A stretch of 46,385 nucleotides of DNA, taken from the NCBI GenBank assembly GCA_023458355.1, contig JAEWZS010000082.1, positions 1 to 46,385 on the forward strand, given 5' to 3'. How positions within the stretch are numbered: the stretch's first letter is position 1; every line of letters begins with the position of its first letter. The position numbers and the translations under genes are program-made. Below the pieces are notes generated by a model that worked only from the letters and a program-made list of their open reading frames with translations, did not search any database and was not told the origin of the DNA. The DNA comes from Bacillota bacterium (GTDB lineage Bacteria; Bacillota; Clostridia; Christensenellales; CAG-138). Positions 39,589 through 46,385 of this stretch are shown in pieces.

Positions 39589-40344
39589 CTATTCCCCACA
39601 ATAATCAATGAGCATCTGCATCGCGTCCGGCGTATCCGGATCAATTATTAAATCCGCAGCGTTTAAATACGTCTCGCGGCGCTCGTAATACAATTTTTCA
39701 ATATCCGCCTTGCCGTGCTTTAAAAGCGGTCTGCCGGAGATATCCTGTTTATATAGCTCCTCAAGGGACTTGTCGAGGAATACGATGCGGCCGCTGCCCT
39801 TCATCACATCAAAGTTACCGGGGATAGTAAGTATCCCGCCGCCGGTTGCCACGATGCTGTATCCGCGTATAGCAGCGCGTTTTGCCATGATTGCCTCAAG
39901 CCGACGAAACTCCTGTTCACCATGCTCAAAGAATATCTCCGGAATGCTTTTCCCTGCCTCGGTTTCGACCATCTCATCAGTATCTAAAATATTTTTGCTG
40001 ACGAGATGCGCAACTTTCCTGGCGATTTTAGATTTGCCGGAGCCGGGCATACCCACAAAATACACATTGAGCGCGCGCCGCTGTTCCCTTTTGGACGCAC
40101 GGAGCACACTAAGCATGATCGACTGCATATAATCGAGGTTCTCGGGATTTTCTACATGCTGCTTGTAAAGCTCAAACAGCTCACGCTCGCGTGCAGGGTC
40201 GTAAACGGGCAATCCGTTTTCGCGTTTGATCCCGCCCATGTTACGCACCAACTCCATGCGTTTTTCCACAAGTGATATCATATCCGCGTCGATTTTTTCA
40301 ATCTCCTGCCGAAGTTCCTTCATGAAGCATAAACCCCGTTCCAT
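39589..40344 (-). CDS. aroK: Chorismate mutase-shikimate kinase fusion
   Basis: The 251-residue bifunctional enzyme begins with an AroQ-type chorismate mutase helical domain (residues about 8-85; LRQEIEKIDADMISLVEKR and VYDPARERE supply the catalytic Arg, Lys, Asp and Glu). A shikimate kinase follows, with P-loop GMPGSGKS (98-105), LDTDEMVE, FRRLE, ATGGGIL and SGRPLL. It thus phosphorylates shikimate and converts chorismate to prephenate. ATG at 40344 has GGAGG 6 nt upstream and overlaps the aroC stop (TGATG); an internal ATG at 40323 is possible. It is the last gene of the aro operon. Homologous fusions exist in clostridia, from memory. Confidence 0.9.
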   Translation of the reverse strand: MERGLCFMKELRQEIEKIDADMISLVEKRMELVRNMGGIKRENGLPVYDPARERELFELYKQHVENPENLDYMQSIMLSVLRASKREQRRALNVYFVGMPGSGKSKIARKVAHLVSKNILDTDEMVETEAGKSIPEIFFEHGEQEFRRLEAIMAKRAAIRGYSIVATGGGILTIPGNFDVMKGSGRIVFLDKSLEELYKQDISGRPLLKHGKADIEKLYYERRETYLNAADLIIDPDTPDAMQMLIDYCGE

Positions 40345-41414
40345 CAACTACCTCCAAATGCGTCCAAGAGGGCAAGGCAAACAGCGGCTTCCACCGCAAT
40401 AAGCCCCCTTGGCAAAATACAGGCGTCATGCCTGCCCACATGGCGTAAAGTTTCTATTTCCATCGTAGTCAGGTTCACACTTTGCTGCGCTTTTGCTATG
40501 GTCGGGACGGGCCTAAACGCCGTGCGGACGATGAGAGGCATTCCGTTTGCCATACCGCCGTTGATGCCGCCGCTATGGTTCGTAAGCGTTTTCACCGTAT
40601 CGTTTTCAACATAAAATCCGTCATTTACTTCGCTCCCCTTAGCTTTAGAAAATGCGAAGCCCGCGCCAAACTCCACACCTTTCACGGCGGGCACGCTAAA
40701 CAAAAGCGAAGCGATTGAGCTTTCAAGCGACTGAAAAAAAGGCTCGCCAAGGCCTACAGGAAGCCCCACTGCAGCACATTCTGCAGCGCAGCCCAAAGAG
40801 TCATTATCCTCACGTGCTAAAGTAAGCGCATGCTCCATTTTTTCGCGTATATCGCTATTGAGTAGAGGAAAGTAAGGGTCAAGTGCAGTTAACTGCGCCG
40901 CATTCACATATATGGGGTCAAAATTCTCGTCTGATACGCCACCGATCATAAGCACATGTGCTTTGACGGTAACGCCCTTATCTATAAGGTATTGACGCGC
41001 CACCGCTCCTGAAAAAACAAGAGGAAGCGTCATGCGACCGGAGAACATGCCGCCCCCGCGCGGATCGTTAAAGCCATTGTATTTTGTTGATGCAGCATAA
41101 TCCGCATGAGAAGGACGAGGTACTTGCGGGTAAGGGTATTCTTCCTGTCGCGCATCGATATTTTTAAATACGGCGCAAATCGGCGTGCCGTCCGTATATC
41201 CGTTATATACACCCGAAAGAAGCTCATAGCGATCAGGCTCTTTTCGCGCTGTACTCGGTTTATCCGCACGGGGTGCTCGGCGGCTCAACTCTTCGTCGAT
41301 TGCGCTAAAGTCAAGCTTAAGCCCGGGTTTTATATTGTCGAGTACACAGCCTAAGGCCGCGCCGTGCGACGTGCCGAACAAGGTAAGCTTAATGCGATTC
41401 CCCCATGTGTTCAT
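40344..41414 (-). CDS. aroC: Chorismate synthase
   Basis: The 356-residue FMN-dependent lyase forms chorismate from 5-enolpyruvylshikimate 3-phosphate. It shows the standard signatures: GTSHGAALGCVLDN at the N-terminus, RRAPRADKPSTARKEPD, RPSHADYAAS, DPRGGGMFSGRMT and GGINGGMANG with RTAFRPVPTIAKAQ. The length is normal for the family. GGGGGTG precedes the ATG. It lies 18 bp after aroA and overlaps the next gene by one base, so the order aroB-aroA-aroC-aroK is a tight operon. It needs reduced FMN, supplied by a reductase encoded elsewhere. Confidence 0.96.
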   Translation of the reverse strand: MNTWGNRIKLTLFGTSHGAALGCVLDNIKPGLKLDFSAIDEELSRRAPRADKPSTARKEPDRYELLSGVYNGYTDGTPICAVFKNIDARQEEYPYPQVPRPSHADYAASTKYNGFNDPRGGGMFSGRMTLPLVFSGAVARQYLIDKGVTVKAHVLMIGGVSDENFDPIYVNAAQLTALDPYFPLLNSDIREKMEHALTLAREDNDSLGCAAECAAVGLPVGLGEPFFQSLESSIASLLFSVPAVKGVEFGAGFAFSKAKGSEVNDGFYVENDTVKTLTNHSGGINGGMANGMPLIVRTAFRPVPTIAKAQQSVNLTTMEIETLRHVGRHDACILPRGLIAVEAAVCLALLDAFGGS

Positions 41415-41432
41415 TTTACACCCCCAAATTGG

Positions 41433-42548
41433 TCAATCCGTGCCGCCCAATGCTTTAAGCGTTTCAAAAAAGCGCGGTGCGCTTTTTTTAACGGATTCGC
41501 TTCCCGTTAACCTTACCGGTTCATCGCAGATAGCCGCGGCAATAGAAAGCGCCATCGCTACACGGTGATCGTTGTGTGAATCCGCCTTGCCGCCCTTCAA
41601 GTGCCCCGTACCGCGCACAAGCAGACTGTCGTCCTCTTCCTCTAAATCCGCACCAAGCTTACTTAGCTCATTCGCCATAACGCTTAAACGGTCACTTTCC
41701 TTAAAGCGGAGCCTGCGCCCGCCCGTTATGCGCGTTACACCGGCTTTCGCGCAGGCGTTGACGGCAAGTGCCGGGAACACGTCAGGCATATCGCTAATAT
41801 CAATCTCATCCATATCAAGCGCATGTAAGACCTGCCTGTCACCCTGCAGTGAATTATAATTGAGGCCGTTGAGTTTCACATTTCCGCCTAAGCGGTTTGC
41901 AACGAGGAAGTTTGAAGCATACGTCCAATCCCCCTCTACATATAAATCGGTAGTTTTGTAGCTTTGGTTGCCCTTAATAAAAAAACCGTCGTCGCAAACC
42001 TCGGTAAAAACCTGAAATTGTGCCATGATATCGCGCGTCAGCTCCACATACGGGCGGGACTGCAGCTTTCCTTTCACATGCAAAAAACTGTCGCCTTCTA
42101 AAAGCGGCAAGGCAAAAAGCAGCCCCGATACAAACTGGGAACTGACGTCGCCGCGTATGTAATATTCACCCGGCATAAGATCGCCTGTGACGATGATCTC
42201 ATTCCCGTTTCTATATAGCTTTGCATCGAGCGACTCAGAATATGGCTCAATGGGACGTCCGACAAGGCTTCCTCCCATCAAAAACCGTCCTCCGCCATAC
42301 AGCAGTGAAAGCGGTATCAAAAGCCGCATCGTCGTTGCGCTCTCCCCTGCGTCCATAACCCTGCCAGCTTTTAGCGCAGTAAGGCAGCGCTTCGTGGCTG
42401 TTATATCTTCGCAATCTAAAACATGCTCAACGCGGCTGTTGCCTTCCGCCAAAAAAGCACAGATGAGTGCCCTGTGTGAAACGCTTTTGGACGGTATAGC
42501 ATCCGTTTCACCACGAAGCGGTCTATTGTAAATAATGCGCTCTATCAT
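41433..42548 (-). CDS. aroA: 3-phosphoshikimate 1-carboxyvinyltransferase (EPSP synthase)
   Basis: The 371-residue enzyme transfers the enolpyruvyl group from PEP to shikimate 3-phosphate. It has PSKSVSHRAL (Lys21), ESATTMRLL, YVEGDWTYASNF, DMPDVFPALAV, LRFKESDRL and SHNDHRVAMAL. It is shorter than the about 427-residue E. coli enzyme, through trimmed loops. The usual GNSGT segment reads GESATT, putting Ala71 at the position of E. coli Gly96, a place where alanine is known to weaken glyphosate binding. The ATG overlaps the aroB stop by 4 bp. Confidence 0.94.
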   Translation of the reverse strand: MIERIIYNRPLRGETDAIPSKSVSHRALICAFLAEGNSRVEHVLDCEDITATKRCLTALKAGRVMDAGESATTMRLLIPLSLLYGGGRFLMGGSLVGRPIEPYSESLDAKLYRNGNEIIVTGDLMPGEYYIRGDVSSQFVSGLLFALPLLEGDSFLHVKGKLQSRPYVELTRDIMAQFQVFTEVCDDGFFIKGNQSYKTTDLYVEGDWTYASNFLVANRLGGNVKLNGLNYNSLQGDRQVLHALDMDEIDISDMPDVFPALAVNACAKAGVTRITGGRRLRFKESDRLSVMANELSKLGADLEEEDDSLLVRGTGHLKGGKADSHNDHRVAMALSIAAAICDEPVRLTGSESVKKSAPRFFETLKALGGTD

Positions 42549-43573
42549 AGACCAAGCTCCTCGCGCTTAAGCTTTTGCCGCACTGCGGTGCCGATTTTAT
42601 CTAAGAGCACTGCATCTATCATGTCGCCCTCGTTTTTTTTGTCGTACACGAGGTTTTTATAAACATCCTGTTTATTGCCATCGTACTTCACGGGCAGGTT
42701 GTAGGATTGAAGAAGTGCCGTAAGCCGTGCCGCGGTGCCGTTTTGCGTAATGCCTAGCTTTTCGCCCGTTTTCGTTATGGCGATCATGCCGATAGATACG
42801 GCTTCGCCGTGCCGCAAGGTATAGCCTGATGCGCTTTCCACCGCATGGCCCACGGTATGTCCGAAGTTTAAAAGCCTTCTTTCACCTCGATCAAACTCGT
42901 CAGCTTCAACGAGGGCGGCTTTAACTTGAAGCGCCATAAATATGGCTTCCTCGTCGCTCATATCGTCGTGCTCAAGACGGGAAAAAGCATCCGCTTCGCC
43001 TATGGCGGCACATTTAATCACTTCCGCATAGCCTGCACGGTATTCTCGCTTCGGGAGCGTCGTTACATAATCCGTATCGCAAATCACCAGACGCGGCTGA
43101 GAAAACGTGCCCACAAGGTTTTTTACATAAGGCAAATTGACCGCCGTTTTACCGCCGATCGAGCTATCTGCCATCGCAAGAATTGTCGTGGGCACCATAA
43201 CCAAAGGCAGGCCGCGCATGTACGTGGATGCGGCAAAGCCCGCCATATCCCCCACCACACCGCCGCCGAATGCGAGAACTACGTCCGTGCGGCTAAGCTC
43301 CCGCTTTGCCATTTCGGCATAGACTTTCATAAGCGTTTCGTGGTTTTTGTGTACCTCTCCTGCCGGAAATGCATGCATATATGCCGTTAAGCCCGCAATT
43401 CGAAGCAACTCTACAAGCGCGTTGCCGTGCAAATTAAGTACCGTTTCATCCATGACAACGAAAATTCGCGCGCCTTCAAAGCGCAGCCTAAGCTGCGCGG
43501 GAAGCTCTTGCATAATGCCGCTTCCCACGAGCACGTCATATGGCGTTGACGTATGTACCGTGAGCTGTTTCAC
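42545..43573 (-). CDS. aroB: 3-dehydroquinate synthase
   Basis: The 342-residue NAD- and metal-dependent enzyme converts DAHP to 3-dehydroquinate. It has AFGGGVVGDMAGFAAS (NAD binding), PTTILAMADSSIGGKTAVN, RAGYAEVIK, the metal ligands in LNFGHTVGHAVE and RHGEAVSIGM. The start is GTG at 43573, overlapping the cyclophilin stop by 4 bp (GTGA), so translation is coupled; no strong ribosome binding site is visible, which fits coupling. It is the first aro gene of the operon. Confidence 0.95.
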   Translation of the reverse strand: MKQLTVHTSTPYDVLVGSGIMQELPAQLRLRFEGARIFVVMDETVLNLHGNALVELLRIAGLTAYMHAFPAGEVHKNHETLMKVYAEMAKRELSRTDVVLAFGGGVVGDMAGFAASTYMRGLPLVMVPTTILAMADSSIGGKTAVNLPYVKNLVGTFSQPRLVICDTDYVTTLPKREYRAGYAEVIKCAAIGEADAFSRLEHDDMSDEEAIFMALQVKAALVEADEFDRGERRLLNFGHTVGHAVESASGYTLRHGEAVSIGMIAITKTGEKLGITQNGTAARLTALLQSYNLPVKYDGNKQDVYKNLVYDKKNEGDMIDAVLLDKIGTAVRQKLKREELGL

Positions 43574-44073
43574 GCTTTTTGAGGTGCCTCAAACGGAGGT
43601 TCATTTTCAAGTGTAATTTTATCGATTCGCACGTCAGCCTTGGGGCGGTCGGAATAATCGGTCGCAGCGGAAGCGATTTCATCCACGACCTCGATGCCCT
43701 CTACAACATGCCCGAAGGCAGCGTATTGACCGTCCAGATGCGGTGCATCCGCATGCATAATGAAAAACTGCGAGCCTGCGGAATCCTTATGTTGGGAGCG
43801 CGCCATGGAGATAACGCCGCGCTTATGAACGATTTTGTTCTCAACGCCGTTTGCCGTAAACTCGCCCTTAATTGAATAACCGGGTCCGCCCATACCGGAG
43901 CCTTGGGGGCAGCCGCCCTGTATCATGAAGCCCTTTATGACACGGTGAAACGTGAGCCCATTGTAATAACCGTTTTGCGCGAGGGTAAGGAAATTGTTGA
44001 CCGTATTGGGTGCTGAGGACCTGTCGAGCTCAAGTTTAATCTTCTTTCCGTTTTCCATTTCGATGATGACCAT
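43570..44073 (-). CDS. ppiB: Peptidyl-prolyl cis-trans isomerase, cyclophilin type
   Basis: The 167-residue cytoplasmic cyclophilin catalyses proline isomerisation in folding proteins. It has TVNNFLTLAQNGYYNGLTFHRVIKGFMIQGGCPQG with the catalytic Arg/Phe region, MARSQHKDSAGSQFFIM and AAFGHVVEG. There is no signal peptide. GTAAGGAGA precedes the ATG at 44073, 21 bp after the membrane-protein gene. It is translationally coupled to aroB; the linkage has no obvious functional reason. Confidence 0.95.
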   Translation of the reverse strand: MVIIEMENGKKIKLELDRSSAPNTVNNFLTLAQNGYYNGLTFHRVIKGFMIQGGCPQGSGMGGPGYSIKGEFTANGVENKIVHKRGVISMARSQHKDSAGSQFFIMHADAPHLDGQYAAFGHVVEGIEVVDEIASAATDYSDRPKADVRIDKITLENEPPFEAPQKA

Positions 44074-44093
44074 ATTCTTCTCCTTACAGTTTA

Positions 44094-45305
44094 TTAATAA
44101 ATAAAGTTAATGGCGAGCGCGCCGTATACGTTAAATAGAATGCCCATGAGCGCGATGAACTTCTCATGTCGTTTTAGCTCCCATGCACCGTCCGCTATAA
44201 TATAAAGAAGCGCGTACGGCAGCATGTCCACGGTATAGCGTGCCCCAAACTGCCAGCCGCCCAAGGTTTTATGCGCACATAAAAGAACTATGTTAAGCGC
44301 TGTTGCAATAAGTAAAGAAATCTTAAAAGCGCTCATGCGCTTTTTTATACTGTCCTTCACAATGCGGATGAACATGAGTAAAAATAAGGGATTGGCGATA
44401 TAGAACATGAAACCGTCGAAATAGGTGAAACGAAGCCGCATGTCTACACTTAGCGTTACCGGGCGGAAAAACAGGTGAAATAGGTTTTGCGGCACATAGG
44501 AAAGCGAGAACTGACCCTCGGGCGATTCCAAAAATTCTATTAAATAGTTGTGCCCAAACTCGAGCGGGTTTTGGAAACGGATATAGTTGTACCACATGTA
44601 TGTGAAGGCGATAAAAGCCGGAATAATGAGACATTTGACCTGTTGCAGCGCGGTTTTTATAAAGTCCTTACCCGCTGACTTGTCGAACGAGTAAAAATAC
44701 ACAAACAACGGCAAAAACGCTACAACAGAAAACGGCCTACACCCAACCGCAAGTGCAGCAAGCGCATAGGCAAGCACACGCCTGCCCATAAGGGCTGCGT
44801 ACGCCATCCATGTGAGCAAAAGCAAATTGAGCGATTGTGCCTGAAACCATACCCCACCGTTTGTGCTCATCCAAAGCATGTTGCTGCCTAATACGTAGAA
44901 AAGTGCTAAGAAGCCGGACGACGCTGGGCTTGTACCTTGAAAGCGCAAAATCTTATAGGCGAGCGTTACGGTCAGCATGGCGTAAACGACCATCACAAGG
45001 TTATTGGGCGTATTCGCGCCAAACAAAAACGTGAGCGGCAGCATCACTACAGAGGGGAGCGGCGGGAAGGAAACAAACCAGTCGCCGTTATAAAAAGCAA
45101 GTTCGAGCCATTCGTAGTTTTGCCCCAAGCCTGCGCTGCCCTCTCGCCATGCAAGCGCCTGCAGCGTATAGCTATCCCAATCGGAATGCGCAAAAAAAGT
45201 ACCGCCCAACAGATCGTGCAGCAGTATGTAGCCAAACAGCATGAGAAGAAGCGTAAATAAAAGCTCAATCTCAAATTCATGCTTTTTCTTCAAAGGTATT
45301 TCCAT
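44094..45305 (-). CDS. Polytopic membrane protein, GT-C glycosyltransferase-like
   Basis: The 403-residue integral membrane protein has about nine to ten hydrophobic helices. The first extracytoplasmic loop carries HSDWDSYTLQALAW, resembling the acidic loop of GT-C/GT39-type mannosyl- or arabinosyltransferases that use lipid-linked sugars. A WYNYIRFQNPLEFGH segment and a GGWQFGARYTVDMLPY loop also fit that class. The precise sugar is unknown. It is the first gene of the - strand operon, ending 20 bp before ppiB. AAGGGC close to the ATG at 45305 is a weak ribosome binding site. Confidence 0.7.
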   Translation of the reverse strand: MEIPLKKKHEFEIELLFTLLLMLFGYILLHDLLGGTFFAHSDWDSYTLQALAWREGSAGLGQNYEWLELAFYNGDWFVSFPPLPSVVMLPLTFLFGANTPNNLVMVVYAMLTVTLAYKILRFQGTSPASSGFLALFYVLGSNMLWMSTNGGVWFQAQSLNLLLLTWMAYAALMGRRVLAYALAALAVGCRPFSVVAFLPLFVYFYSFDKSAGKDFIKTALQQVKCLIIPAFIAFTYMWYNYIRFQNPLEFGHNYLIEFLESPEGQFSLSYVPQNLFHLFFRPVTLSVDMRLRFTYFDGFMFYIANPLFLLMFIRIVKDSIKKRMSAFKISLLIATALNIVLLCAHKTLGGWQFGARYTVDMLPYALLYIIADGAWELKRHEKFIALMGILFNVYGALAINFIY

Positions 45306-45379
45306 GCCCTTATTCTACCACACGCGCTCAATTTGGCAATGGTTTCCGCCTTGCGAGGGGCTTTACCGGCCTGTGCTTA

Positions 45380-45515
45380 TCTGTCATTTCGAACGGCCTT
45401 CGGGCGGGAGACGCCCTACGCGTCCGGCGAAGCCGGAGCCCTTCGGGCCAAGGCCGTTGGCCTTGCGTTGTCACTAGCCTGCGGGCGTCGGAGCGAAGCG
45501 GAGTGAGAAATCCCC
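45380..45515. repeat. Composite palindromic intergenic repeat
   Basis: The stretch starts CTGTCATTTCGAACGGCC and ends GGAGCGAAGCGGAGTGAG plus AAATCCC. It contains several hairpins: CCGGCGAAGCCGG (45424-45436), CAAGGCCGTTGGCCTTG (45449-45465) and a GGGCGGGAGACGCCC arm. The ends match, in outline, a widespread dispersed repeat type with GTCATTTCGA and GAGCGAAGC...GAAATC ends. It lies between the membrane-protein operon and the MFS gene. The remaining intergenic bases show only the MFS promoter. Confidence 0.6.
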
Positions 45516-45632
45516 AATATCGAGCTATACAAATATCGTGACTCAACCGCACTCACGTCCCTCTCTGTGCACGCATATGTGGAGTCCGTTTTCTAAGTAT
45601 TTACTTAAACCAAAGATTCTTAAGTGATCTTC

Positions 45633-45661
45633 TTTCCATCTATATTCACCCGTGCTATAAT
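45633..45661 (+). promoter_or_regulatory. Extended -10 promoter for the MFS gene
   Basis: TATAAT (45656-45661) is preceded by TGC, an extended -10, and TTTCCA (45633-45638) lies 17 bp upstream. The start codon is about 30 bp further on. Confidence 0.75.
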
Positions 45662-45691
45662 CTTGAAAGTATGTTGAATTGGGGAGTCTCT

Positions 45692-46385
45692 ATGCAGCCG
45701 AAGCTTTGGAACCGCAATTTTACGCTCGCCTTCATCGGCATGATTATCTCCGCCGCGGGAAGCGTTGGGCTTGGTGTCGCTTTCAGCGTCGTGGGTTTTT
45801 CGGAGACGCAATCCACAACTTTAAGCGCAGTTTTAGCGGCAGTCTTCATGGTGCCGCAGTTTGTGCTGCCGCTTGTGATAGGCCCCGTGATTGACAGGAG
45901 CAATCCCCTCAAAGTACTCGTGAAAAACGAAGTCATACTCGCGCTGATCTTTTTTTTGGCCGCGGTACTCATTTACCTTTGGGGGTTCAATTACATTCTC
46001 TACATGGTGTTTTGCGTGCTCATCAGCTCCTTTGGCGTGGTTTCGCAGCTCGCATCATCGAGCGTGATCCCCCAGATTATGGCGCGCGAAAACTATGTGC
46101 GCGGCAACGCAATTATAAACGTAATCTACCCGCTATGCAGCGTCGCCATAACACCTATCGCCATGAAGCTATTCGACGCTTACGGCATGCCGCTTATACT
46201 TGCTGCCTACGGCGTGACTAGCCTTATCGACGCAGCGCTTGAAAGCCGCATCAACGCAAAATTCGAATACATCGAGGCGGAAAAAACGAGCCTTAAAGAA
46301 TACGGCGAGGATCTTCGCGACGGCTTTCGCTATTTCATGAAGGACCCTGCCATACGATCGGTATTTCTGCTGTTTACCCTTGTGA
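45692..46385 (+). CDS. MFS transporter, 3' partial
   Basis: This major facilitator family protein is open to the right edge, with 231 residues visible. It begins MQPKLWNRNFTLAFIGM. Hydrophobic helices alternate in the usual way: about 10-30, 45-70 (FMVPQFVLPLVIGPVIDR with the family's loop 2-3 arginine), 80-105, 110-130 and 140-165. A RDGFRYFMKDPAIRSV segment lies before the next helix. The pattern is that of the DHA3/macrolide-type exporters. ATG at 45692 follows GGGGAG at 45681; the ATG at 45671 precedes this site. The substrate is unknown. Confidence 0.85.
   Translation, partial: MQPKLWNRNFTLAFIGMIISAAGSVGLGVAFSVVGFSETQSTTLSAVLAAVFMVPQFVLPLVIGPVIDRSNPLKVLVKNEVILALIFFLAAVLIYLWGFNYILYMVFCVLISSFGVVSQLASSSVIPQIMARENYVRGNAIINVIYPLCSVAITPIAMKLFDAYGMPLILAAYGVTSLIDAALESRINAKFEYIEAEKTSLKEYGEDLRDGFRYFMKDPAIRSVFLLFTLV

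Noticed and set aside
1..46385. CRISPR array, tRNA, rRNA, transposase or prophage
   Set aside because: No regularly spaced repeats, tRNA-like T-loop/anticodon structures, rRNA stretches or mobile-element proteins were noticed on either strand.

Overview
The window is a gene-dense piece of chromosome from an anaerobic Gram-positive bacterium, most likely a clostridial member of the Bacillota. The reasons are an oxygen-sensitive indolepyruvate:ferredoxin oxidoreductase, an ADP-forming acyl-CoA synthetase, strong AGGAGG-type ribosome binding sites with occasional TTG/GTG starts, an LPXTG-like sorting signal, an AgrC/LytTR-type two-component system and a cellobiose phosphorylase very like those of cellulolytic clostridia. 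Species cannot be read from the sequence. No rRNA, tRNA, CRISPR array, transposase or phage gene was seen.

Region 1 (1-9618, all + strand): a catabolic-looking cluster. It encodes an ADP-forming acyl-CoA synthetase (5' end outside the window), IorA and IorB, a hydantoin/allantoin-type racemase, an IclR regulator, an aspartate carbamoyltransferase with all its active-site residues, a dihydroorotase/hydantoinase-like amidohydrolase and a type-Ic aspartate aminotransferase, and it ends at a clear terminator. My reading, which is inference, is a fermentation route. A cyclic ureide (dihydroorotate or a 5-substituted hydantoin) would be racemised, opened to a carbamoyl amino acid, split by the carbamoyltransferase running backwards, transaminated, and partly oxidised to an acyl-CoA that yields ATP. 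This is the best candidate in the window for an undescribed system.

Region 2 (9685-27089): a beta-glucan / beta-mannan oligosaccharide locus. A LacI repressor, a lipoprotein and four other subunits of a peptide-family (Opp-type) ABC transporter, a GH3 beta-glucosidase, a GH94 cellobiose phosphorylase and a GH1 beta-glucosidase lie on the - strand. A GH2 beta-mannosidase diverges on the + strand. Consensus promoters and AAACGTTTTCGT-type operators fill the divergent intergenic region. A membrane-anchored beta-lactamase-fold serine hydrolase follows, in its own unit.

Region 3 (27210-31667): a small membrane protein, a SanA/YdcF-type protein, a VanY-type D,D-carboxypeptidase, a GT4 glycosyltransferase and a two-domain GT2-type glycosyltransferase, consistent with cell-envelope work.

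Region 4 (31818-39219, - strand): an AgrC/LytTR two-component pair, a metallophosphatase lipoprotein, a 72-residue cysteine-rich protein of unknown role and a 1199-residue cell-wall-anchored surface protein.

Region 5 (39240-45305, - strand): a structured intergenic stretch, then an aromatic amino acid operon (polytopic membrane protein, cyclophilin, AroB, AroA, AroC and a chorismate mutase-shikimate kinase fusion) with overlapping or nearly abutting genes. Region 6 (45306-46385): a composite palindromic repeat and the start of an MFS transporter gene running off the right edge.
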